Shown here one piece after another: positions 10,354 through 21,013 of a stretch of DNA of 64,000 nucleotides. The notes under the pieces were generated by a model, which saw nothing but the letters and a program-made list of their open reading frames with translations, was not told where the DNA came from and did not search any database. Source of the DNA: Marivivens donghaensis (GTDB taxonomy: Bacteria; Pseudomonadota; Alphaproteobacteria; Rhodobacterales; Rhodobacteraceae); NCBI RefSeq assembly GCF_023541015.1, contig NZ_JALNPR010000005.1:186001-250000 (forward strand), given 5' to 3'. Within the stretch, counting starts at the first letter, position 1; every line of letters begins with the position of its first letter. The translations under genes were made by a program, and so were the position numbers.

Positions 10354-10400
10354 GGCTCGGGCGGGTGCAAGTGCAAATTTCGCCCGAGCCGGAATTTTTT
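10354..10400 (+). terminator. hairpin with T tract, plus-strand terminator
   Basis: GGCTCGGGCG (10354-10363) pairs with CGCCCGAGCC (10381-10390) and is followed by GGAATTTTTT. The T run is on the plus strand and overlaps the stop codon of the FYDLN gene on the other strand. It would block plus-strand transcription from the cupin side. Confidence 0.5.
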
Positions 10401-10722
10401 AGTCTTCGTCGTCGCCTGCAGCAACGTCGCCCAGATCGTCGAACGACACGGTATCGTCGTCGTCTTCGTCGAGCACATCATCGCCCAGATCTACGTCTTC
10501 GTCGTCATCATCGTCGAGGATCAGATCATCATCCGCGTCTTCGACCTTCATTTTCTTGGTCTGCGCGTCTTCTGCGTCCGCAATCATGGTGCGGGTTTTC
10601 GACGAGTCGATATTGACGACCTCGCCCGTGTAGGGGCTAACGATCGGGTTTTTGTTTAGGTCGTAAAAACGCTTGCCTGTGGTTGGGCAAATCCGTTTTG
10701 TTCCCCATTCTTCATTGGGCAT
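10399..10722 (-). CDS. FYDLN acid domain protein (TIGR02300 family)
   Basis: A 107-residue protein typical of alphaproteobacteria. The N-terminus MPNEEWGTKRICPTTGKRFY with the following DLNKNPIVSPYTGE forms the conserved FYDLN domain, which resembles a small zinc-ribbon-like fold although only one Cys is present. From about residue 60 it is almost entirely Asp and Glu, a disordered acidic tail. The function is unknown. Its start is separated by about 108 bp from the divergent metallopeptidase gene. Confidence 0.9.
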   Translation of the reverse strand: MPNEEWGTKRICPTTGKRFYDLNKNPIVSPYTGEVVNIDSSKTRTMIADAEDAQTKKMKVEDADDDLILDDDDDEDVDLGDDVLDEDDDDTVSFDDLGDVAAGDDED

Positions 10723-10829
10723 GGCTATCCCTTCAATCTGTCACGCTCTTGCGGTGGAATGATGCCACCTGCCATAAGCCATCCATGGTGTCAAAGGCTT
10801 TGACACCGGTTTACATCAGGAACAGGCAT

Positions 10830-11522
10830 ATGAGCCGTATAACGCTTGCTGGCAACCCCCCGATTTCGGTGAATCTGCGCCGTTCTGCACGTGCGCGGCG
10901 AATTTCGCTGCGAATCTCGCGGTTGGATGGTCGCGTGACGCTGACAATGCCGACCCGCGTGGATGAACGCGAAGGAATCGCCTTTGTGCGTGAACGGGAG
11001 CTTTGGCTGCGGTCACATCTGGACAAGATGGGAGAAGAGCGCACCGTTGGGATCGACGGAACGGTTCTGTTTCGCGGGGATGAGGTGCCCGTTGTGGGCA
11101 CCACCGGCAAACGGGTGCGGTTCACGGGCGAGGTGTTGGAGGTGCCCAACGATCCAGATCGGGCAGGGACGCGCGTTCTGGCCTTTTTGAAACATCAGGC
11201 CCGCGATGCCTTGGCCGAGGCGTCAGATCGCTATGCAGCCCGTCTGGGGCGCAGCTACGGGCGACTGAGCCTACGGGACACACGGTCGCGCTGGGGGTCG
11301 TGCACCTCTGCGGGTGATCTGATGTATAGCTGGCGGTTGATTATGGCCCCTCCAGAGGTGCTCGATTACGTAGCGGCGCATGAGGTCGCGCATTTGGTCG
11401 AAATGAACCATTCTCAATCGTTCTGGGATGTCGTGGCCGATATTTACCCCGACTATGAGGACCCCCGTCACTGGCTGAAAACCGAAGGGCAGGTTCTGCA
11501 TCGGGTGCGGTTCAGCGATTGA
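10830..11522 (+). CDS. YgjP/SprT-like zinc metallopeptidase (DUF45)
   Basis: A 230-residue M48-clan metal-dependent hydrolase. The C-terminal half carries RSRWGSCTSAG and the zinc site HEVAHLVEMNHSQSFW, where the two His of HExxH and a downstream acidic or His residue bind zinc. The start MSRITLAGNPP at 10830 follows an AGG-containing leader; the frame is open further upstream to 10683 but that region lacks similarity. The physiological substrate is unknown in the family. It ends 31 bp before the GntR regulator, in the same orientation. Confidence 0.85.
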   Translation: MSRITLAGNPPISVNLRRSARARRISLRISRLDGRVTLTMPTRVDEREGIAFVRERELWLRSHLDKMGEERTVGIDGTVLFRGDEVPVVGTTGKRVRFTGEVLEVPNDPDRAGTRVLAFLKHQARDALAEASDRYAARLGRSYGRLSLRDTRSRWGSCTSAGDLMYSWRLIMAPPEVLDYVAAHEVAHLVEMNHSQSFWDVVADIYPDYEDPRHWLKTEGQVLHRVRFSD

Positions 11523-11533
11523 CGAGCGCAATT

Positions 11534-11547
11534 TTTGTGATCACAAA
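11534..11547. promoter_or_regulatory. operator TTTGTGATCACAAA before the GntR gene
   Basis: A perfect 14-bp palindrome whose last base is 6 bp from the ATG of the regulator at 11554. The core TGTGATCACA is the same as in the operator pairs before sucC (22306-22341) and sdhC (27221-27255). Its position over the expected ribosome-binding region suggests negative autoregulation. Confidence 0.75.
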
Positions 11548-11553
11548 CGACAC

Positions 11554-12204
11554 ATGATACCGTCTAGCCGCCCCACTGATCCCTCTGCCGCTGCCCATGA
11601 ACGGGTGTATCGCACCTTGCGTATGCAGGTCATGCACGGAGAGATCATGCCGGGGGCTTCGTTGACCCTGCGCGGCATTGGCAAACAGTTCGACGTGTCC
11701 ATGACCCCCGCCCGCGAGGCCGTCCGTCGGTTGGTCGCGGAAGGCGCGTTGTTCTTGTCCTCATCGGGGCGCGTATCAACGCCAGAACTGTCCAATGAAC
11801 GGATCGAGGAATTGGCGGCCCTGCGTGCGATGCTTGAACCCGAACTGGCGAGTCGCGCTTTGCCACGTGCGCACTTTGCTCTGATCGAACGGCTTGAGAC
11901 GATCAATCAGGCGGTCAGTCAGATGGTCGCGCGGCATGATGCGATTGGCTACATCCGCATGAACCTAGAGTTCCACCGCACGCTCTATCTACGGGCACAA
12001 GCACCTGCGATGTTGATGATGACGGAGACGGTATGGCTCCAGATGGGGCCAACGATGCGGGCGCTCTATGGGCGTCTAAACCGCAAAGAGCCGCCACCAC
12101 ATCACCGTCTGATCCTATCAGCGCTCAAGGCAGGCGACGAACCAGGGCTGCGGCTTGCCGTGCGGGCCGACGTGACCCAAGGTCTACGGCTCCTTAGGGG
12201 TTAG
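11554..12204 (+). CDS. akgR: GntR-family transcriptional regulator with FCD domain, probable TCA-cycle regulator AkgR
   Basis: A 216-residue protein with an N-terminal winged helix (about 15-80: RVYRTLRMQVMHGEIMPGAS, then LTLRGIGKQFDVSMTPAREAV) and a C-terminal all-helical FCD ligand domain (about 85-210) with the NLEFHRTL motif. AkgR of Rhodobacter sphaeroides is a GntR-family activator of TCA-cycle genes. The shared TGTGATCACA palindromes before this gene, sucC and sdhC make that assignment likely here. The last FCD metal-binding His appears replaced (VRADV), which may affect ligand binding. There is no obvious Shine-Dalgarno before 11554 because the operator occupies that place. Overlaps the convergent TerB-like gene by 4 bp. 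The name is inferred from context. Confidence 0.8.
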   Translation: MIPSSRPTDPSAAAHERVYRTLRMQVMHGEIMPGASLTLRGIGKQFDVSMTPAREAVRRLVAEGALFLSSSGRVSTPELSNERIEELAALRAMLEPELASRALPRAHFALIERLETINQAVSQMVARHDAIGYIRMNLEFHRTLYLRAQAPAMLMMTETVWLQMGPTMRALYGRLNRKEPPPHHRLILSALKAGDEPGLRLAVRADVTQGLRLLRG

Positions 12205-13082
12205 GCTGTCGCGGGCTGACCCGTACCTGCGTGCGCGATTTTCTGGATCAGATCACGCATCACCTGTGCTGAAACCTGCAAGAGGGTCGCGATGCGGGCG
12301 ATGGCGTCATATTCGACCTGCTCGACCTTACCGTCTGCAAAGGCGATGCGCATTGCGGCCTCCATCACGATATGGCGGTCGTTTTCGCTTAGGTCCGCAC
12401 CGATGGCCGAAACCGCGTCGCTGTCTTGGGCGGTGTAGTTGAGCATCTCGATGATCTGTTTCGGCGTATAAACGCAACCTGTGAGAGCGCTTAGCGTCTG
12501 GGAAATCTGTTTGATCTCGCGTTGGTCATAGTCACCATCGCAGGTCGCGACATAGCACATCGCGGCCAAGGCATGGACGGCGGTTTCGTCGTTATAGCGG
12601 GACTTACGCGACCCGCGTTTGCTGGTCATGACCTGCAAACCACCCCTGGAAGCGATGAGTTTCGTGAGCAAGCCAACGCCGATGATGAACGCGATCAGAC
12701 CATAGAACCCATAGTTGCGCAGTTTGATATCAGCAGGGGTTTCAGGCACAAGCGGCACGTCGGCGGGGATCAGGCCAGCGGCCTTGCCCATGATCATTTG
12801 TTGGAGCGTGAGTTCGAAATAGCTATCGGCCTCGCAACGGTTTTCGGCGAGGACATAGCCCTGAACCTCAAAGGTCATTTGGGCCGACAAAAGAACGATG
12901 CCTTCACCAAGATAGCAAAGCGACATCGGATTGCCGTTGGGATCAACTTGATCGGTTTCGGCGACGAATTGCAGGCTCTCGCCAAAGCCTGTGTTCGGAA
13001 TGGAATATCGTTTGGCCTCTGCCTGTGATGGCATAAGGGCTAGGGTCAATAGGACCGAAAACAGGGTTATCATTCCGCGCAT
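12201..13082 (-). CDS. secreted/membrane protein with C-terminal TerB-like domain
   Basis: A 293-residue protein with a signal peptide (MITLFSVLLTLALMPSQAEA), an extracytoplasmic N-terminal region with three cysteines (about 25-115), one membrane helix (about 127-145, GFYGLIAFIIGVGLL) and a cytoplasmic TerB-like domain. The latter has the paired acidic motifs ATCDGDYDQRE and ADGKVEQVEYDAI. TerB domains sense stress or bind metal in other proteins. Fusion to a membrane anchor with an external domain suggests a sensor or scaffold, but the function is not known. Convergent with the GntR gene. Confidence 0.75.
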   Translation of the reverse strand: MRGMITLFSVLLTLALMPSQAEAKRYSIPNTGFGESLQFVAETDQVDPNGNPMSLCYLGEGIVLLSAQMTFEVQGYVLAENRCEADSYFELTLQQMIMGKAAGLIPADVPLVPETPADIKLRNYGFYGLIAFIIGVGLLTKLIASRGGLQVMTSKRGSRKSRYNDETAVHALAAMCYVATCDGDYDQREIKQISQTLSALTGCVYTPKQIIEMLNYTAQDSDAVSAIGADLSENDRHIVMEAAMRIAFADGKVEQVEYDAIARIATLLQVSAQVMRDLIQKIAHAGTGQPATA

Positions 13083-13174
13083 ATCGCAGGCTCCTCGTTA
13101 CAACTTGAGGACATTTGTGCCTGTGAATTGGGGCGGAGTTTGGACGGGATCGGGGAATTTCAGGAGCGCAAATG

Positions 13175-13200
13175 AAAAGGGCGACCCGAGGGCCGCCCTT
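13175..13200 (-). terminator. terminator of the suc-lpd operon
   Basis: On the minus strand GGGCGGCC CTCG GGTCGCCC (13179-13198) forms a stem followed by TTTTC, 9 bp after the lpd stop codon. Confidence 0.8.
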
Positions 13201-13208
13201 TGGAAGTC

Positions 13209-14597
13209 TTAGCTGTGGATCGGGCCGTCGCCGCAAGCCAGTGCCGCCTCGCGGACCGCCTCTGAGTAGGTCGGGTGCGCGTGGCAGGTGCGTGCCAGAT
13301 CTTCGGCAGCTGCGCCGAATTCCATCGCAACGCAGATCTCGTGGATCAGGTCGCCTGCTGCTGGTCCAATGATGTGCGCACCGAGGATACGGTCAGTTGC
13401 CTTGTCCGCGAGGATTTTGACGAAACCGTCGCCCATAAAGACAGCCTTTGCGCGACCGTTGCCCATGAACGAGAACTTGCCGACCTTATATGCGCGACCT
13501 TCGGCTTTGAGCTGCTCTTCGGTTTTACCAACCGAAGCGACCTCGGGTGCGGTGTAGATCACGCCCGGGATCACGTCGTAGTTCACGTGACCGGCCTGAC
13601 CTGCGATAACCTCGGCAACAGCCATGCCTTCGTCTTCGGCTTTGTGCGCCAGCATCGGGCCTTCGATTGCGTCGCCGATGGCGTAAACACCCGGGATGTT
13701 GGTCGCGTAGTGGCCATTGGTTGCGATCTGACCGCGCTGGGTCATCTCTACGCCCAGAGCGTCGAGGCCGAGGCCTGCGGTGTAGGGGCGGCGACCTGTG
13801 GCGACCAGAACGACTTCGGCGTCGATGCTGTGTTCGCTGTCGTCTTTACGCAGTTTGTAGGTGACGGTGTTCTTGCCTTTGCCTTTGGCAACACCCTGAA
13901 CCGCAGCGCCCATGACAAAGTTGAGGCCTTGTTTCGCGAGCATCTTTTGGAAGGTCTTCTGAACGTCGCCGTCCATACCTGGGGTGATCACGTCGAGGAA
14001 TTCCACGACCGTCACATCAGCGCCGAGGCGTTTGTAAACCGATCCGAGTTCGAGGCCGATGACGCCAGCGCCGATTACAACCATCGATTTTGGGATGGAT
14101 TTCAGCGCCAATGCGCCGGTCGAGGTCACAACGGTTTCCTCGTCAACTTCGATACCCGGTAGGGCAGAAGGTTCGGAGCCTGTTGCGATGATGATGTTCT
14201 TCGCCTCATGAATATCGTCGCCGACTTTCACTTTGCCAGCTTCGGGGATAGAGGCCCAACCTTTGATCCAATCAACCTTGTTCTTTTTGAACAGGAACTC
14301 GATGCCTTTGGTGTTGCCGTCGATCACGCCTTGTTTGTAATCGAGCATCGCTGCCCAATCGACCTTGGGTTTCGCGACCTTGAGGCCCATTTTGCCAAAG
14401 TTCTCTTCGGCTTCGTGCAGCGAGTGCGACGCGTGCAGAAGGGCCTTGGACGGGATGCAGCCTACGTTCAAGCAGGTGCCGCCGAGGGTGTCACGACCTT
14501 CGACAACTGCGGTCTTCAGCCCCAGCTGGGCGCAACGGATTGCGCAGACATAGCCACCAGGGCCGGCGCCGATTACGATAACGTCATAGCTGGACAT
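13209..14597 (-). CDS. lpd: dihydrolipoyl dehydrogenase (E3)
   Basis: A flavoprotein that reoxidises the dihydrolipoyl arm of the 2-oxoglutarate dehydrogenase complex with NAD. The 462 residues begin [20 protein letters not shown] (FAD motif). The redox disulfide is in [16 protein letters not shown]. The NAD motif is [20 protein letters not shown], and the C-terminal His-Glu pair is in [19 protein letters not shown] is well placed before 14597; the frame extends upstream but without family residues. It is the last gene of the suc operon. Confidence 0.96.
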   Translation of the reverse strand: MSSYDVIVIGAGPGGYVCAIRCAQLGLKTAVVEGRDTLGGTCLNVGCIPSKALLHASHSLHEAEENFGKMGLKVAKPKVDWAAMLDYKQGVIDGNTKGIEFLFKKNKVDWIKGWASIPEAGKVKVGDDIHEAKNIIIATGSEPSALPGIEVDEETVVTSTGALALKSIPKSMVVIGAGVIGLELGSVYKRLGADVTVVEFLDVITPGMDGDVQKTFQKMLAKQGLNFVMGAAVQGVAKGKGKNTVTYKLRKDDSEHSIDAEVVLVATGRRPYTAGLGLDALGVEMTQRGQIATNGHYATNIPGVYAIGDAIEGPMLAHKAEDEGMAVAEVIAGQAGHVNYDVIPGVIYTAPEVASVGKTEEQLKAEGRAYKVGKFSFMGNGRAKAVFMGDGFVKILADKATDRILGAHIIGPAAGDLIHEICVAMEFGAAAEDLARTCHAHPTYSEAVREAALACGDGPIHS

Positions 14598-14638
14598 AGC
14601 AGTCTCCTGTTCAGTAGCCACAAGTGTGGCAAGCGTAG

Positions 14639-15052
14639 TCAAAAGAGAATGGCAGATGCAATCATTGCCATTGTTGCGAGAAATCCGACCATCCAAATCA
14701 GGCTACGCCAAGGGCGCCAGCCGAAATAGTAAGCCGGAACGTAGAGAACGCGGGCCGCGAGGTAGGTCCAAGCGCAGGCCGCGGAAAATCCGGTTGTTTT
14801 GTCCCCCAGCACGACCACAAGGACCGCGATGGTGAACATGATCAGCGCCTCGAAGTGGTTGTTCATGGCGCGGAAGAGGCGGCCCGTTTTGGTGCTGACC
14901 ATCTCGACTAAGGGTTTGGTCAAACGGTCAGGGTCACGGGGGCTTGTTGTGACACCAGCGCCGAGTTCGAGGTTTGCACGGATCGACATCCAGCCAAACT
15001 GTAGGCCTTGCAGCAAAGCGGCATATGCGAGGGCTTCGAGTTCGGGGGTCAT
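14639..15052 (-). CDS. MAPEG-family membrane protein
   Basis: A 137-residue protein with four predicted membrane helices. The MAPEG pattern is seen in [20 protein letters not shown] and in the later segment with [19 protein letters not shown] proteins include glutathione-dependent enzymes, but the bacterial members are mostly uncharacterised. It sits between sucB and lpd, an unexpected place for a membrane protein but in the same orientation. A G-rich hairpin and a weak stem separate it from sucB. Confidence 0.85.
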   Translation of the reverse strand: MTPELEALAYAALLQGLQFGWMSIRANLELGAGVTTSPRDPDRLTKPLVEMVSTKTGRLFRAMNNHFEALIMFTIAVLVVVLGDKTTGFSAACAWTYLAARVLYVPAYYFGWRPWRSLIWMVGFLATMAMIASAILF

Positions 15053-15081
15053 GAGTTCAATCGGTGCCTTTTGTTGAGAGG

Positions 15082-15116
15082 CCGGGGGGCTGTCTGCCCC
15101 CCGGACCCCCCGAGAG
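15082..15116. repeat. G-rich intergenic hairpin element, copy 1
   Basis: CCGGGGGGC pairs with GCCCCCCGG (15082-15104, 5-base loop) and is followed by ACCCCCCGAGA. A similar hairpin followed by CACCCCCGAGA is at 33511-33541. Such elements recur in intergenic DNA of this bacterial family. Confidence 0.6.
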
Positions 15117-15132
15117 TTGTTAGTGCAAGGTG

Positions 15133-15151
15133 AAAGAGGCGGGGCCTCTTT
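15133..15151 (-). terminator. weak stem-loop just after sucB
   Basis: AAAGAGGC-CCC-GCCTCTTT (minus strand) forms an 8-bp stem 3 bp after the sucB stop. The T tract is within the stem, so it is probably a partial terminator or mRNA stabiliser that lowers expression of the downstream MAPEG and lpd genes. Confidence 0.45.
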
Positions 15152-15154
15152 GCC

Positions 15155-16345
<1,191 letters not shown>

Positions 16346-16347
16346 GG

Positions 16348-19317
16348 TTATTTTCCTTCGATGGTCAGCGCCTCGTTAACGAGGGCTTCTTGTTGGGCTT
16401 TGTGTTGGCTGGCGAGGCCCGTTGCGGGCGATGCCGATGGAGCGCGACCAGCGTAGACTGGACGCTTGTGTTTCGCTTTGATGCGGGTGAGGACCCATTC
16501 GATGTTGGGTTCAACAAAGGTCCATGCACCTTGGTTGCGCGGCTCTTCCTGACACCAAACCATTTCGGCGTCTTTAAAGCGCTCAAGCTCTTTCATCATC
16601 GACTGTGCTGGGAACGGGTAGAACTGTTCCAGACGCAGGATGTAGACATCGTCGATGCCGCGTGCGTCACGCTCTTCGAGGAGGTCGTAATAGACCTTGC
16701 CCGAACACATTACGACACGCTTGATCTTGTCGTCAGAGACGAGGTTCGCTGTCGAACGACCGGTTTTCTTTTCGGTGTCCGCATCGTCCCACAGAACGCG
16801 GTGGAACGACGAACCTTCGGCAAAGTCAGCCATATCCGAGACGCAGAGTTTGTGGCGCAGAAGCGATTTCGGCGTCATCAGAACCAGCGGCTTACGGAAG
16901 TTGCGGTGCAATTGGCGACGCAGGATGTGGAAGTAGTTCGCTGGGGTCGAGCAGTTTGCAACGATCCAGTTGTCACCACCACAGAGCTGCAAGAAGCGCT
17001 CGAGGCGTGCGGAAGAGTGTTCCGGACCTTGGCCTTCGAAGCCGTGCGGCAGGAGCATCACGAGACCCGACATCCGGAGCCACTTCGATTCACCCGAACA
17101 GATGAACTGGTCGAACATGATCTGCGCGCCGTTTGCGAAGTCGCCGAACTGGGCTTCCCACATGGTCAGAGCGTTCGGTTCAGCCAGCGAGTAGCCGTAT
17201 TCGAAGCCCAGAACCGCGTATTCGGACAGCATGGAGTCGATCACTTCGTACTGAGCCTGACCCTCGCGGATGTGGTTCAGCGGGTAGTAACGATCTTCGG
17301 TCTGCTGGTCGATGAAGGCCGAGTGACGCTGCGAGAAGGTGCCGCGTGTTGCGTCCTGACCCGACAGACGAACGGGATAGCCTTCGAGCTGGAGCGAACC
17401 AAAGGCCAGCGCCTCTGCGGTTGCCCAGTCAAAGCCAGTGCCGCTGTCGAACATCGCCTTTTTCGCTTCGAGCTGGCGACCAACGGTTTTGTGTAGGTTG
17501 AAGCCCTCAGGAACGGTAGTCAGAGCCTTACCAACTTCTTTCAGGGTCGCTTCTTTCACCGCGGTTTTGCCACGCTGATATTTGCCCTGTTTCTGACGGT
17601 CCATATGCGACCAACGGCCATCGAGCCAGTCAGCCTTGTTCGGTTTGTATTCGCGGCCTGCTTCGAACTCTTCGTTCAGAAGGGCTTGGAACTGGGCCTT
17701 CATATCCTCGATCTCGCCTTCGGGGATCAGGCCGTCTTTGACCAGACGCTCTGTGTAAAGCTGGAGCGTGGTTTTGTGCTTTTTGATGCGGTTGTACATC
17801 GCCGGGTTGGTGAACATCGGCTCGTCGCCTTCGTTGTGACCAAAGCGGCGGTAGCAGAAGATGTCGATGACAACGTCTTTGTGGAACTTCTGACGGAATT
17901 CGGTCGCAACTTTCGCAGCGTGAACAACAGCCTCTGGGTCGTCACCGTTCACGTGGAAAATCGGAGCCTCAACCACCAGTGCGTTGTCGGTCGGATAGGG
18001 CGACGAACGCGAGAAGTGCGGCGCAGTGGTGAAACCGATCTGGTTGTTCACAACGATGTGGATGGTGCCGCCGGTGCGGTGACCGCGCAGACCCGACAGG
18101 GCGAAACATTCAGCCACGACGCCCTGACCTGCGAATGCAGCGTCACCGTGCAGAAGGATCGGCAGAACCGAGTGACGGGTCTGGTCGTTCATCTGGTCGG
18201 TTTTCGCGCGTGCCTTACCCAGAACAACGGGGTTAACCGCCTCAAGGTGGGACGGGTTCGCGGTCAGCGAGAGGTGCACTTCGTTGCCGTCGAACGAACG
18301 GTCGGACGATGCGCCGAGGTGGTATTTCACGTCGCCCGAGCCATCAACGTCTTCGGGTTTGAACGAACCACCTTGGAATTCGTTAAAGATCGCGCGGTAA
18401 GGTTTGGACATCACGTTTGCCAGAACCGACAGACGACCACGGTGTGGCATACCGATGACGATTTCCTTCACACCCAGCGCGCCCCCGCGCTTGATGATCT
18501 GTTCCATCGCTGGGATGAGGCTTTCGCCGCCGTCCAGACCAAAGCGTTTGGTGCCCATGTATTTTACATGGAGGAACTTCTCAAAGCCTTCGGCTTCGAC
18601 CAGTTTGTTCAGGATCGCCTTACGGCCATTCTGGGTAAAGGTGATCTCTTTGCCGAAACCTTCGATCCGCTCTTTCAGCCAGCCCGCCTGTTCGGGATCG
18701 GAGATGTGCATGTATTGCAGGGCAAAGGTGCCGCAATAGGTGCGGCGCACGATTGCCATGATTTCGTTCATGGTCGCAACTTCGAGACCCAGAACGTTGT
18801 CGATAAAGATCGGACGATCCATGTCCGCAGGCGTGAAGCCGTAGGATTTCGGATCAAGTTCCGGATGCGGAACGGTGTCGCGCATGCCCAGCGGATCGAG
18901 GTCAGCGATCAAGTGGCCACGGATACGATAGGCGCGGATGATCATCAGCGCACGGATCGAGTCCAGAACCGCGAGGCGAACTTGATCTTCGGTGATCGAC
19001 GCGCCTTTTTCGGCGGCTTTCGCTTTGATCTTGTCCCCAGCCGCTTTGGCGTCTGCAGGCCACTGGCCATCCAGCGCAGCGGTCAGGTCGTCGTTCGGAA
19101 CCGGCGGCCAGTCATGGCGGGTCCACGATGCACCAGCGGCTTCGGCTTTTGCCTCAGACGGAGTGTCGCCAAGCGATGCGAAGAAATCGCGCCAGCTTTC
19201 GTCGACTGCATTTGGGTTGTCAGCATAACGAGCGTAGAGCTGCTCAATATACTCCGCATTGTGGCCTTGCAGGAAGGAAGATGCGTGGAACACGTCGTTC
19301 GGGGATTGATCGTTCAT
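16348..19317 (-). CDS. sucA: 2-oxoglutarate dehydrogenase E1 component
   Basis: The thiamine-diphosphate-dependent decarboxylase of the complex, 989 residues, a normal length for alphaproteobacteria. The N-terminal E2-binding segment ([20 protein letters not shown]) is followed by the thiamine domain with [13 protein letters not shown] and [13 protein letters not shown], and the second half has [20 protein letters not shown]. It is followed immediately by sucB and preceded by a small hypothetical gene. Confidence 0.97.
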   Translation of the reverse strand: MNDQSPNDVFHASSFLQGHNAEYIEQLYARYADNPNAVDESWRDFFASLGDTPSEAKAEAAGASWTRHDWPPVPNDDLTAALDGQWPADAKAAGDKIKAKAAEKGASITEDQVRLAVLDSIRALMIIRAYRIRGHLIADLDPLGMRDTVPHPELDPKSYGFTPADMDRPIFIDNVLGLEVATMNEIMAIVRRTYCGTFALQYMHISDPEQAGWLKERIEGFGKEITFTQNGRKAILNKLVEAEGFEKFLHVKYMGTKRFGLDGGESLIPAMEQIIKRGGALGVKEIVIGMPHRGRLSVLANVMSKPYRAIFNEFQGGSFKPEDVDGSGDVKYHLGASSDRSFDGNEVHLSLTANPSHLEAVNPVVLGKARAKTDQMNDQTRHSVLPILLHGDAAFAGQGVVAECFALSGLRGHRTGGTIHIVVNNQIGFTTAPHFSRSSPYPTDNALVVEAPIFHVNGDDPEAVVHAAKVATEFRQKFHKDVVIDIFCYRRFGHNEGDEPMFTNPAMYNRIKKHKTTLQLYTERLVKDGLIPEGEIEDMKAQFQALLNEEFEAGREYKPNKADWLDGRWSHMDRQKQGKYQRGKTAVKEATLKEVGKALTTVPEGFNLHKTVGRQLEAKKAMFDSGTGFDWATAEALAFGSLQLEGYPVRLSGQDATRGTFSQRHSAFIDQQTEDRYYPLNHIREGQAQYEVIDSMLSEYAVLGFEYGYSLAEPNALTMWEAQFGDFANGAQIMFDQFICSGESKWLRMSGLVMLLPHGFEGQGPEHSSARLERFLQLCGGDNWIVANCSTPANYFHILRRQLHRNFRKPLVLMTPKSLLRHKLCVSDMADFAEGSSFHRVLWDDADTEKKTGRSTANLVSDDKIKRVVMCSGKVYYDLLEERDARGIDDVYILRLEQFYPFPAQSMMKELERFKDAEMVWCQEEPRNQGAWTFVEPNIEWVLTRIKAKHKRPVYAGRAPSASPATGLASQHKAQQEALVNEALTIEGK

Positions 19318-19327
19318 AGTTTGAACC

Positions 19328-20023
19328 TCAGTTCGAGGGGGCGGGAATGGTCAGGCGCGTCAACACAGCGTTCGACGCGGCAAGGGGCGGGACTGGCTCT
19401 GTTTCGGGAACCAGTTGAATGACGTAGATAGCGGCTTCGGAGCCGTCCGCTTGAAGGCCCGAAAGGGTCATCATGCGGTAGCCATCGGTTACGGTGACTT
19501 CGTGATCGTCGTCTTGATCGGCACCGTCAAAGAAGTTGTCGGTCAGGCGACTGTCAGGGAGTGCGATCGCGCACTCGACCATCAGATCGCCATTGTCGGC
19601 ACGGTAACCAGCCAGCAAAAGCGTAGCGCCTTCTTGTTCGAGGATCGCACGGCCTTCGGTCAGGGTGTTCGCATCGGGCAGGGCGGTGGACGCACGATAG
19701 GCCATGATCCCAGCCCAATCCGACGGCTGTTCGGGCACGTTGATCGGCAAGAACGCATCAGTCAGGCGAGCAATCGCCCCAACGCGGTCAGCCACATCAA
19801 TCCAACCCTCAGAGGCGAGGCCATCGACGTAGGACACCTTACCATCACGCGTTTCGTAGCACGTGTCGAACGGAGGAGAGAGGCGATCGGGATCGTTCGA
19901 CGCGCCATAGGCAAAGGCGCTGACGAGGATCAGACCAAGCGCGGCAATCAGCATCACAAACACACGAGGTGCGAGCGTTTCGCGCGAGGTCGAAAAATCG
20001 AAAATGGGGCGAAGGCGGCACAT
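19328..20023 (-). CDS. hypothetical single-pass membrane protein inside the suc operon
   Basis: Not recognised. The start at 20023 has a good GGAGG seven bases upstream, giving 231 residues; an extension to 20113 lacks such a signal. A hydrophobic segment at about residues 20-42 (VFVMLIAALGLILVSAFAYG) is probably an N-terminal anchor or signal; the remainder is extracytoplasmic, acidic and poor in Cys, with SDWAGIMAYRAS and FFDGADQDDDHEV. It lies 10 bp before sucA and 101 bp after sucD. A 9-bp stem-loop at 20068-20090 precedes it and could set relative expression of the downstream genes. Confidence 0.7.
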   Translation of the reverse strand: MCRLRPIFDFSTSRETLAPRVFVMLIAALGLILVSAFAYGASNDPDRLSPPFDTCYETRDGKVSYVDGLASEGWIDVADRVGAIARLTDAFLPINVPEQPSDWAGIMAYRASTALPDANTLTEGRAILEQEGATLLLAGYRADNGDLMVECAIALPDSRLTDNFFDGADQDDDHEVTVTDGYRMMTLSGLQADGSEAAIYVIQLVPETEPVPPLAASNAVLTRLTIPAPSN

Positions 20024-20124
20024 ATCAGCAGCCTCCGCCAATAGCTTTGCCCGAAAATGCGCGACGAGCGGCCAGCACGAGGCTGACCGCTGCGTTTTGC
20101 ATATGACGAGCACGCGGGCGCATC

Positions 20125-21009
20125 TTAGCCCTTGATCGCTTTCAGCACAGCTTCACCGAGCGTTGCAGGGCTGTCTGCAACGATGATGCCTGCCGACTTC
20201 ATAGCTTCGATCTTGGATTCTGCGTCACCTTTGCCGCCAGCGACGATTGCGCCAGCGTGACCCATGCGACGGCCCGGAGGGGCTGTGCGGCCAGCGATGA
20301 AGCCAGCGGTCGGTTTCCAACGGCCTTTTTTGCGCTGCTCAGCGAGGAATTCAGCTGCTTCCTCTTCTGCAGAACCACCGATTTCACCGATCATGATGAT
20401 CGACTGGGTTTCCGGATCGTCGAGGAACATGTCCAGCACGTCAATGTGCTCTGTGCCTTTGATCGGGTCGCCGCCGATACCAACAGCGGTCGACTGGCCG
20501 AGGCCGATGTCCGCAGTCTGTTTCACAGCTTCGTAGGTCAGGGTGCCCGAACGGGACACAACGCCAACCGAACCACGCTTGTGGATGTGACCCGGCATAA
20601 TGCCGATCTTGCATGCGTCAGGGGTGATGATACCTGGGCAGTTCGGGCCGATCAGGCGCGACTTGGAGTCGATCAGCGCGCGTTTTACCTTCATCATGTC
20701 GAGCACCGGAATGCCCTCGGTGATGCAGACGATCAGTTCCATTTCAGCGTCGATCGCTTCGAGGATCGAGTCTGCTGCGAACGGTGGCGGAACGTAGATT
20801 ACGGTCGCGTTTGCTTCGGTTTTTGCTTTCGCCTCGTGAACCGAGTCAAAAACTGGCAGGCCGAGGTGCTCTTGACCGCCTTTACCGGGGGTCACACCAC
20901 CAACCATTTTGGTGCCGTATGCGATTGCCTGTTCCGAGTGGAACGTGCCCTGCGAGCCGGTGAAGCCCTGGCAGATCACTTTGGTATTTTCGTTTACAAG
21001 GATTGCCAT
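20125..21009 (-). CDS. sucD: succinyl-CoA synthetase alpha subunit
   Basis: Interconverts succinyl-CoA and succinate with nucleotide phosphorylation. The 294 residues show the CoA-binding N-terminus ([19 protein letters not shown]) and the phosphohistidine loop [29 protein letters not shown] is a family signature. It starts 4 bp after the sucC stop. Forms a complex with SucC. Confidence 0.97.
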   Translation of the reverse strand: MAILVNENTKVICQGFTGSQGTFHSEQAIAYGTKMVGGVTPGKGGQEHLGLPVFDSVHEAKAKTEANATVIYVPPPFAADSILEAIDAEMELIVCITEGIPVLDMMKVKRALIDSKSRLIGPNCPGIITPDACKIGIMPGHIHKRGSVGVVSRSGTLTYEAVKQTADIGLGQSTAVGIGGDPIKGTEHIDVLDMFLDDPETQSIIMIGEIGGSAEEEAAEFLAEQRKKGRWKPTAGFIAGRTAPPGRRMGHAGAIVAGGKGDAESKIEAMKSAGIIVADSPATLGEAVLKAIKG

Positions 21010-21013
21010 TGTT

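Noticed and set aside
17605-19422. 605-codon open frame on the plus strand opposite sucA
   Set aside because: Antisense shadow caused by codon bias of sucA; composition and lack of motifs rule it out.
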